DNA from: Chaenocephalus aceratus
Taxonomy: Eukaryota > Chordata > Actinopteri > Perciformes > Channichthyidae
DNA length: 64,000 nucleotides
Assembly (NCBI GenBank): GCA_023974075.1
Contig: JAMFTG010000128.1
Span: 5,001-69,000, forward strand
Direction of reading: 5' to 3'
Every line of letters begins with the position of its first letter. The stretch's first letter is position 1. The position numbers and the translations under genes are program-made. Positions 55,950 through 64,000 of this stretch are shown one piece after another. The notes under the pieces were generated by a model. It searched no databases, had not been told where the DNA came from, and saw only the letters and a program-made list of their open reading frames with translations.

Positions 55950-58900
55950 ACAAAAGCTCTGATAACTTTTCAATAATAGTCTGCACATTTTTACTGAGGA
56001 GAGAGAAAAAAGGAAAGACAGTTTTTTCTCTCTTTCAAAGCAGAACAATATTTAAAAATGTTAAGGTAGGTTGAGAGTTATTTAACAAAAGACAGATATG
56101 TATTTAATTGGTAGCCACGAGGAGAGTAGAGTAGATTTGGCATTACATAAAAAAAAAAAAAGACAAATACGAGATTTCGATTTTTGTTTCTATAAACTTT
56201 ACGTTTTTGCCGAAAGGAGCAGGAACACTTTTTTTAAAACATATTTTAAAATGTTGTTCGTATTAACATAATAATAACATATGTTTTAATTATAATTTTC
56301 TTAGTATAAAAAAATATATATTACAGAAGTGGGATTTTATTTTGTAAATTTTTTTATTTGTTTGTGTAAAAAAATATACGTTGGGAGACTTTTTTTGCAA
56401 AATCTCTAAAAAGAGAAAACGTAGGTGAAAATATCTGAGGTTTTGTTACATAGTCGAGGTTGCAGAGCTATAAGAAGAAAACAACCAAACTTCCAAAAGA
56501 ATATTCATCTTAATAAAACCCGTCGAGTTAGATCACGAATATGAGAATCCAGCAACAAAAAGACGAGACGGTGACGGGAAAAGTTAGGCTTCTTCACTCT
56601 GCGGTTCTTCCATCGTTAGTCCTTCGTTTTATCCTCGTTAGTCCAACAATAGATCCACGTTAGTCCCTTTTTGGTGGTCCCTCTCCAGTCCCTCTCCAGT
56701 GTCCTCTCCAGTGTCTCTTCAGTCCCTCTTCAGTGTCCTCTCCAGTGTCTCTCCAGTCCCTCTCCAGTGTCTCTCCAGTCCCTCTTCAGTCCCTCTTCAG
56801 TTTCTCGTTAGTCCCTCTCCAGTCTCTCTCCAGCGTCTCTGTCCTCTCAGTCCCTCTCCAGTTTCTCGTTAGTCCCTCTCCAGTCTCTCTCCAGCGTCTC
56901 GTTGGTGAAGTTTCCCTTGTGATTGGAGCAGGAACTGTCCTCTCTCTGGGTCGTTATGCTGTGACAGTCAAGCAGATTAAAAACAGATGCAGGTCAGGTC
57001 TTCACCTCCATCTGAGAGCGAGAGCGAGAGAGAGAGCGAGAGCGAGCGAGAACGACCCCCCCTCCCCTCCTGGGACCATCTGTTGTTCCAGGATAATACG
57101 CTCTGATTATGTAACATTGTGATACTCCATCATGTATTCATGGAAGAGTTCAATATCTGACGACTTTTAGCACTTGTTGGAAGTTCATATTTACATTTGA
57201 GAATTTTGCATAAATTACAATCAAATGGCAGAACTCATAGCTCTTGTATTACTTTGAGCTGCAGTGTCGTATCATTAGCTTAGACGCTCACCTTGTCGTT
57301 TGCATCAGATATGCTTCTACGTTTGTAATCATGCATACATTTCTATATTTTGATTTATTTTATCAGAAAGACCCTGAATATATATTCTTAATTTCTTTTT
57401 TGAGCAGTATGAAAAGGATATTTGAGAATGAATCACAAAAGTATGTCAACATTTTACAGGAGTGCTTGTTCAGGATTTAGGGTTTTACTGCGTCAAGAAT
57501 GTTGAACTTTCAGCGGCATCGAATACTAAATTTAGATATTCTTACTTTATATTGACCGATTCTTAACTCTTGATCGCTTTAGGGTCTATATTTTGTTCTG
57601 AAGAAAGGAGTTTAATAAGGAGTATTGGACACCATGCAACATGAAATAAAGTGTTTGTCCTCCCGGTCTGAGTTGATCAACGTCTTGTATATGTGATGGA
57701 ACAAATGGGGCGGGGGGGGGGGGGGGGGGGGCTCAGTGGGGGGTCGGATAGTCTGAATCAGGATCCATCGCTCGCTGTACGTCCAGTTCGCTGAAACGGA
57801 GCTCCAGGATTTCTGGAAACCGTCCGGCGGAAACAAAAGAAGTTTCCGGTCCACGGAGCTCTTTCAGAGTCCTAATGAGGGGGCGGGGTCACAGCGGGGG
57901 TCACATGGTGCAAAGCATCCAACGAGACGCCAAACATGTCAAACTCCCATTTACAAGGAGGGTCCTGGTGAAAGGTCACAGAGTCTCTGAGGAGATTCAA
58001 AGGGTCTCCTAGAAGTGGAAGAGATACGAATCTCCTCAGAATATACAGATTCAACTTTCTAATTCTGTACCAAACGTGCTTTTGAGTAATCGAAGATGTG
58101 ATCACGATTGATGGTAGTTTTCTATTTAAAGAAGCCGGGTTTGTGCAGCAATTACAACCGATAAGGCGGTACAATAAAAAGTACCAGGTACTTCCACAAC
58201 TTTCCCAAATGGAAACCCAAACCTCAAAGAGTCAAGTTGTGCAGAAACAGTGTTTTTCTCTTGATCTCGATTGGCTGCTGCCGGTTCAACCAAAGTCACG
58301 GATCAGGAAATGTGGTTCACCTTAAATAACATACTACTTATCGTTAGGCTTGAAGGAAGGCATCAAGCATTTATATACGTGTAATATTATAAATGATTCT
58401 TCAGCATCCCATCGTCAGTAAAATGTGTTGAAACGAGTTCAGGAGACGCACGATACTTCTTCCAGATAATGCTACCTGTGAAAAATAAATCTGTGTAAAA
58501 TCTGCAGGCTAGGTAGCTAACGTTAACTTTTAGCTAGCAAGCTAACATTAGCTGTCAGCGTTGCACTGTGATATGTTCAAGGTCTATCAAGTGAAATTGA
58601 ATATTGTGTGCAGGCAGGTAGATCTATGAGGCACAGCCCCTTCCTTCAGTTTCCAATTGTCAGTAGAATAACAATCATGAGTTTGCGACGTAGTATAAAC
58701 TCACCAACAAAGAGAATATGGGATCCCCAATATTTTCTTCCAGATCATGCTACATGCAAAAAACACTATTTGTTTAGGATAGTTAGCCAACGTTAGCGCT
58801 ACACAATGCGTTCATGCTCTATAAACGTAAACATACTGGTTAAAGGTTATTTACACCATTTTCGTGATGCGTTCAAAACGTAATCTTCTAAAAATGTAGT

Positions 58901-60020
58901 TTTTGGAGATATACTTGAATAAATCCAGATGTTTCCAGAGTAAAACAAACTAGATATTAGAGGAATTATGATCCGTTTAACTTCATGCTACTGTTGAAGT
59001 ACATAGGATTTATTTTGTGATTTCACTGGTTTTGGTGTCGACTACTATATCTCTGGTCTCTTGACCTCCCTGATCTAAGCTATGAGACTGATACAGGATT
59101 TTAAAGGCCTGATTGTTTTTAAGATCTAATAATATATAGATTTTCTAGTTGATTTCATTTGAAGTCGTTTTGAAAAAGGACAAATATGTTTATTTTGACC
59201 TGAAGTGGATGTTTATAGGGTTAGGGTTATATGTCCAGCCTGACTCAGCGTCTACAGCCGGTACCTGATAAAGTTCCAGAGAAAGTAAACATGGTCCGAG
59301 GTTAATGTCCAACACACCGAGGTGTCATCAGGTCGGACTGATTTCACATTTAAAAGGTAAAGGTCCTGCTGCAGGTGTGTGTTAGATATGAGGCATCAGG
59401 TGTTGGTTATTATGAAAAGCTCAGAAGACTCCGGATTAGAGCGGATCAGGGGAAACATGTCCCTCTTTTTATTATTTAAGGAGCTTTTAGGAACTCAAAT
59501 GGGACAGAAAACGTCCCAAAAGGTTATTACAATTATTTCTAAATAATAAATAATCTGGTTTCGTTTTGATGGTGTTATTTTAAAATGACAGTCTTTAAAC
59601 GTTCTGCAACTTTTAATGGTTATCAACTTGACAGAATGAGTGTGTTTTATAACATGTTAAAGCTGGTGTTGTGAAAGTAAACAACTCTAAATGTGCGGGC
59701 TTTAGCAAAAAACGTGTGAATGTTTTTTTGCATAGTTTCGTTGCATGATGTGTAAAAGGTCTATTCATAAAAAGGTGCATGTTAAAAGGAGCTAATACTA
59801 CGGTGGTCAACAGCACGCAACAACGTCCCAAACCTCGTCCATCAGGAGAAACGCGCTGCAGCTTCAGAAAGGATGCAGCTCTAAACACACAAAGGTTCCA
59901 CATGAAGAAACATCTTCAGCAACAACACATGCAGCGTTTAGAGAACATTCAGGAGCTTGAGGAAACATGGCAGCGTTTACTAAAAGCTGCAGAAACCAAA
60001 CGCTGCATCCCATTTAGTGG
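55950..60020. other. no gene recognised
   Basis: AT-rich. Degenerate TCTCCAGTCCCTCT repeats at 56680-56900, GAGAGC run at 57015-57050, poly-G at 57713-57730. No exon with convincing homology on either strand. Confidence 0.4.
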
Positions 60021-60024
60021 CAGT

Positions 60025-60243
60025 GCATTCAGCCAGGCTGTGTTTTCATTCAGCCAGGCTGTGTTTTCATTCAGCCAGGCTGTGTTTTCATTCAGCCAGG
60101 CTGTGTTTGCATTCAGCCAGGCTGTGTTTTCATTCAGCCAGGCTGTGTTTTCATTCAGCCAGGCTGTGTTTTCATTCAGCCAGGCTGTGTTTTCATTCAG
60201 CCAGGCTGTGTTTTCATTCAGCCAGGCTGTGTTTTCATTCAGC
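60025..60243. repeat. 21-bp minisatellite, about 10 copies
   Basis: Unit CATTCAGCCAGGCTGTGTTTT, one T/G variant. Confidence 0.95.
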
Positions 60244-60344
60244 GCGTCCCATCAATGGAATTCAATACCACCATCGATAGGAGAGTCCTCATCCTACTAC
60301 TCATTCAAGCACAGTGTTAACCTGTTAAGCCCCAAAGCCCCCGC

Positions 60345-61450
60345 CGATTTTCTTTTTCACGACACTGTGTCTCAGGGGATCTTAACATTTAAGAACCTAT
60401 AATGTGTTATACCAGATTAACGGGAAGAATCTCAGCTAACTGACGATACAAACCATGTTTACCAAAACCAAACACAAGTCTCATAAGAAGCATCTAAATG
60501 ACCCCTGAGCGAAAAATGCTAACAGACTTTGGCACAGAACTCAAGATAAAAGTACCCTTATTACTTATCGTAGCTGCACAACAAGATATCCGATTAAAGC
60601 TGAGACTCCACAGATTATATAGGTATAGTATCATCACTGAGCGATCCGAACTCGCGACAGGGGAAGCAAATACAGACATCACAACACGTACCTTTACGGA
60701 GCTTTTACGGGAGATCGTCTCACCGTAGCTGTCAATCTGATCAAAAGACGTGTTCAATGGCATTAAAACGCGGCTGAATCGGTTAATCCATAGGTTGATA
60801 ATGTTTCTGGGAAATAATTTCTTTTAATTTATAAACCATAATTCTATTTTTATGTAAAAATTGGAGAGTAAAAGTTAGCTGCTAATGGTAGCCACCAGAG
60901 TTATCGCAGCTTCCGGTTTTGGCTATGCGGCAGTCTCACACACACACATTACCAAATAAGGAGTATGTGGGAGTTCCCCTCGATTCCATTGGCTCTGAGG
61001 AAAGAGATGTCAATCAGCAAAATCGAGCAAGGGGGCCAGAGATATGGAAAATCCACCCAAATGGCCCCAGAAGAGGTGTTTTTTGCTAAATCTCTCTAAA
61101 AAGGTTAAATATCCCTTGTTTTGCATCAATCTTGATACAGGGTACTTATTATATGTTGTAGTTTGGATTCCTAAAGCTTTTAGTCTATCCATCCCATCAT
61201 TCAAGCGTGGTTTTCACTGGCGTAATTCTTTTTTTGGACGGACACAATAATTGACATTTTTTTTACTGTGTTCAATCTGAATTTACTTTAAAATAAAACA
61301 CATCTATATTGATTCTGACACTTCTAAAATCCAACTCACAGGTGCAACCTTGCTTTGAGAAAACAGATTATTAATGTAACCCTTTTAGAAGATATGGTCC
61401 TTTGTTCTGGGAATGTCATGTTCGAGCCTGAGACCTGAAAAACAGGCTCG
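60345..61450 (-). repeat. dispersed repeat, copy 2 of an inverted pair
   Basis: Reverse-complement relative of 43136-44470. Shares GAGCCTGTTTTTCAGGTCTC at its end, ACCGGAAGCTGC and the AACCGATTCAGCCGCGTTTT segment. An 89-codon minus-strand frame starting MPLNTSFDQIDSYGETISRK is intact here but truncated in copy 1. Confidence 0.8.
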
Positions 61451-61740
61451 GGGCTGAACAGAAGTGGCTCATTGATAACCAACAGTGTCAGCACTGACGT
61501 GTGTGTGTGTGTGTTTCTTTATTATCATGACTTGCTCCTTACCTGTATTCAGTGATGTCGTCTATTGTAAATATGTACTTTTTTGGTATTACTATGTAGT
61601 GGTATTTGTATTCTTGCTTGTTGGACCACCATCTGGCCTAAAGGGACTATCGGTGAAAACTAGCCTGTACACTGTCCCTCGTTTCAAATAAATCAATTCA
61701 ATTCAAATATGAAATGCTGAAGAAGCTTAAAACACAACGG

Positions 61741-62562
61741 AGACCAGGGGACACTAAAGAGTGACGCACAGAGCTGGGAGACTAGGGGACACTAAAGAGT
61801 GACGCACACAGCTGGGAGACTAGGGGACACTAAAGAGTGACGCACACAGCTGGGAGACCAGGGGACACTAAAGAGTGACGCACACAGCTGGAGACCAGGG
61901 GACACTAAAGAGTGACGCACACAGCTGGGACACCAGGGGACACTAAAGAGTGACGCACACAGCTGGGACACCAGGGGACACTAAAGAGTGACGCACACAG
62001 CTGGGAGACCAGGGGACACTAAGAGTGACGCACACAGCTGGAGACCAGGGGACACTAAAGAGTGACGCACACAGCTGGGAGACCAGGGGACACTAAAGAG
62101 TGACGCACACAGCTGGGAGACCAGGGGACACTAAAGAGTGACGCACACAGCTGGGAGATCATGGGACACTAAAGAGTGACGCACACAGCTGGAGACCAGG
62201 GGACACTAAAGAGTGACGCACACAGCTGGGAGACCAGGGGACACTAAAGAGTGACGCACACAGCTGGGAGACCAGGGGACACTAAAGAGTGACGCACACA
62301 GCTGGGAGATCATGGGACACTAAAGAGTGACGCACACAGCTGGAGACCAGGGGACCACTAAAGAGTGACGCACACAGCTGGGAGACCAGGGGACACTAAA
62401 GAGTGACGCACACAGCTGGCGACCAGGGGACACTAAAAAGTGACGCACACAGCTGGGAGACCAGGGGACACTAAAGAGTGACGCACACAGCTGGGAGACC
62501 AGGGGACATTAAAGAGTGACGCACACAGCTGGAGACCAGGGGAAACTAAAGAGTGACGCACA
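61741..62562. repeat. 36-38-bp minisatellite, about 22 copies
   Basis: Unit AGACCAGGGGACACTAAAGA then GTGACGCACACAGCTGGG, with a GATCATGGG variant recurring every 5-6 units. Confidence 0.95.
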
Positions 62563-63000
62563 AAGTATTTATGTTTTAAGACCCTCCACCTGAACTCTCT
62601 GCTGTAGAAAAATATGTTTGGATTCAGTGGTTTAAAAAAGTCCCACAATGCATCACACACAGGTCAACATCGGAGCTATTTTAGGAGGAAATTACAGTGT
62701 TAGGACACACACACAAACACACACACACACACATACACACACTCTATAAAGGGAGGACGGAGGAGGAAAGAGACCCCTTCGCCTCTTCCTGTTTAACGTT
62801 CGGTCTGAAATCCACTAAATAAAACCTCCAGCCTTTGAATGGAATACAAAGTACTTTGAATTAGCAGCAAACGCATGAAAGCTTGTGTTTAAAAGATATA
62901 CAGCTGAAATAAAGCTCAAAGCGGAAACTCCCAGAAGATCACCCCGTCTGCGTTTTAACTTCCTCTCATTAAAACTCACTTAAAGACGCCGCATGTTTCC

Positions 63001-63118
63001 ACAGCTCGCATGTTTCCACAGCTCGCATGTTTCCACAGCTCGCATGTTTCCACAGCTCGCATGTTTCCACAGCTCGCATGTTTCCACAGCTCGCATGTTT
63101 CCACAGCTCGCATGTTTC
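63001..63118. repeat. 17-bp minisatellite, about 7 copies
   Basis: Unit CAGCTCGCATGTTTCCA; one further unit (gtttccacagctcgcagg) lies beyond the inserted element at 63470. Confidence 0.95.
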
Positions 63119-63468
63119 CTAGGGATGCCAGCGATTATTCGATATTCGTTAGAGTCTCCATAATCGAAAATTATTTTTTAAATTCGATTTTTATTTATAT
63201 ATTTTTTTATGTTTTTCTTTTTTTTCCTGGCTTAGTTTCAACCAAAATATAGACCAATGCTAATAATAGTATTAATAATTGTAAATGGCCATTGGTCTCA
63301 CCACCAGTTTGTTTTCCTGTGAACTTGCAGACAGCGCAGGCAGCGCAGGCAGCGCAGGCAGCGCAGGCAGCGCAGACTGCAGACGGTCTCCTGGTCTCCC
63401 AGCGAATAATCCATTAATATTCGCCAGGGCTGTCCGATTTTGATCATGGTCAGTTTCTCGCATCCCCA
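63119..63468. mobile_element. hAT-like MITE inserted in the 17-bp array
   Basis: Ends TAGGGATGCCAGCGATTATT and CTCGCATCCCCA; the array phrase GTTTCC borders both sides. Contains a 9-bp GCAGGCAGC array at 63333-63376. Confidence 0.6.
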
Positions 63469-63765
63469 GTTTCCACAGCTCGCAGGTTTCCCTGATGTGA
63501 GCATTTGGAAACGCTGAGAATGGAAACCTTATTAATGCTTTTATATGAATGGTTTTAAAAACAGTCAAATCTATGCTTTATCTTGAATGTGATCGTAGTC
63601 GTATGAAGCGGTCTCAGCTGCTATGTGACGCAAGTGAATCTGTGAAACAGGAACTTTGCCAATCATTAGAGCATATGTGAGTGTTATGGTTAGGGAGGCA
63701 TTATATCCACTCAGAGCCTTGCTTTGGAACCTTGAAACGTCATCGCAATATCGATATTGAGGTAC

Positions 63766-64000
63766 TTAAAGGTGGGGTAGGTAAGTTTCAGAAACCGGCT
63801 CGAGATACACTTGTTGTTATATTCCATGGAATGCTCTGAACATCCCGATAGCAATGAATATCTAAAGTGCTTTGACAACAAATCCATAAAAACAATGTCA
63901 TCAGTGGAAGCCGTGATACTGTAAAAAGTACAGCCTACCTGCCTGTCAGCCTTCCCTCGGGGCACACACTGATCTCGTGCCCTCATTGGTCATGTGCGCG
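63766..64000 (+). mobile_element. 5' end of a common fish repeat with TTAA border
   Basis: TTAAAGGTGGGGTAGGTAAG followed by TTTCAGAAACCGGCTCGAGA. I recognise this as an abundant teleost repeat; a TTAA border would suit a piggyBac-type MITE. It runs off the window. Confidence 0.45.

Noticed and set aside
59779..60402. 207-codon plus-strand frame with FSQAV repeats
   Set aside because: Half of it is the 21-bp minisatellite; the rest has no recognisable domain.

Overview
This is vertebrate nuclear DNA, almost certainly from a teleost fish. Genes are split by GT-AG introns, the two recognisable genes are animal cytoskeletal genes lying side by side as they do in other vertebrates, and the rest is filled with fish-type repeats: hAT elements and MITEs with 8-bp target duplications, L2-like LINE tails, a tRNA-derived SINE, a Tc1-type MITE, very long (CA/TG)n runs and many minisatellites. 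There are no bacterial, phage or CRISPR features.

Layout. 1-8.34 kb (+): the 3' part of katnb1 (katanin p80 regulatory subunit), eight coding exons from 257 to the stop at 7736, a short 3' UTR and a poly(A) signal at 8315. 8.35-18 kb: intergenic, packed with transposons (LINE fragments, an L2 copy with an internal 48-bp minisatellite, a 1.84-kb hAT element carrying a nested MITE, and a broken DDE-type transposase gene with repeated 15-bp motifs). 21.07-45.20 kb (-): kifc3, a C-terminal-motor kinesin (kinesin-14), for which twenty coding exons can be assembled with consistent splice phases from the ATG at 45197 to a proposed stop at 21071. The two genes are convergent (tail to tail). 45.3-64 kb: upstream side of kifc3, mostly non-coding, with a (CAGA)n run, a 16-bp array, a 2.2-kb 42-bp satellite, an inverted dispersed repeat pair (43.1 and 60.4 kb) and one good candidate exon of an unidentified membrane protein at 55.5 kb.

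Functional link: KATNB1 targets and regulates the microtubule-severing ATPase katanin; KIFC3 is a minus-end-directed microtubule motor. Both act on microtubules, but the sequence shows only adjacency, not shared regulation.

The most unusual property of the window is that tandem repeats are tied to splice sites. At least three kifc3 exons have their 5' splice site copied 4-8 times in a minisatellite, one intron carries about 21 copies of a 3'-splice-site-like motif, one exon start plus its acceptor is duplicated, and many acceptors in both genes directly follow long (TG)n runs. Two kifc3 exons (24702-24824 and 30918-31080) carry single-base frame breaks, both in homopolymer context, so either the assembly has errors there or this copy is damaged.
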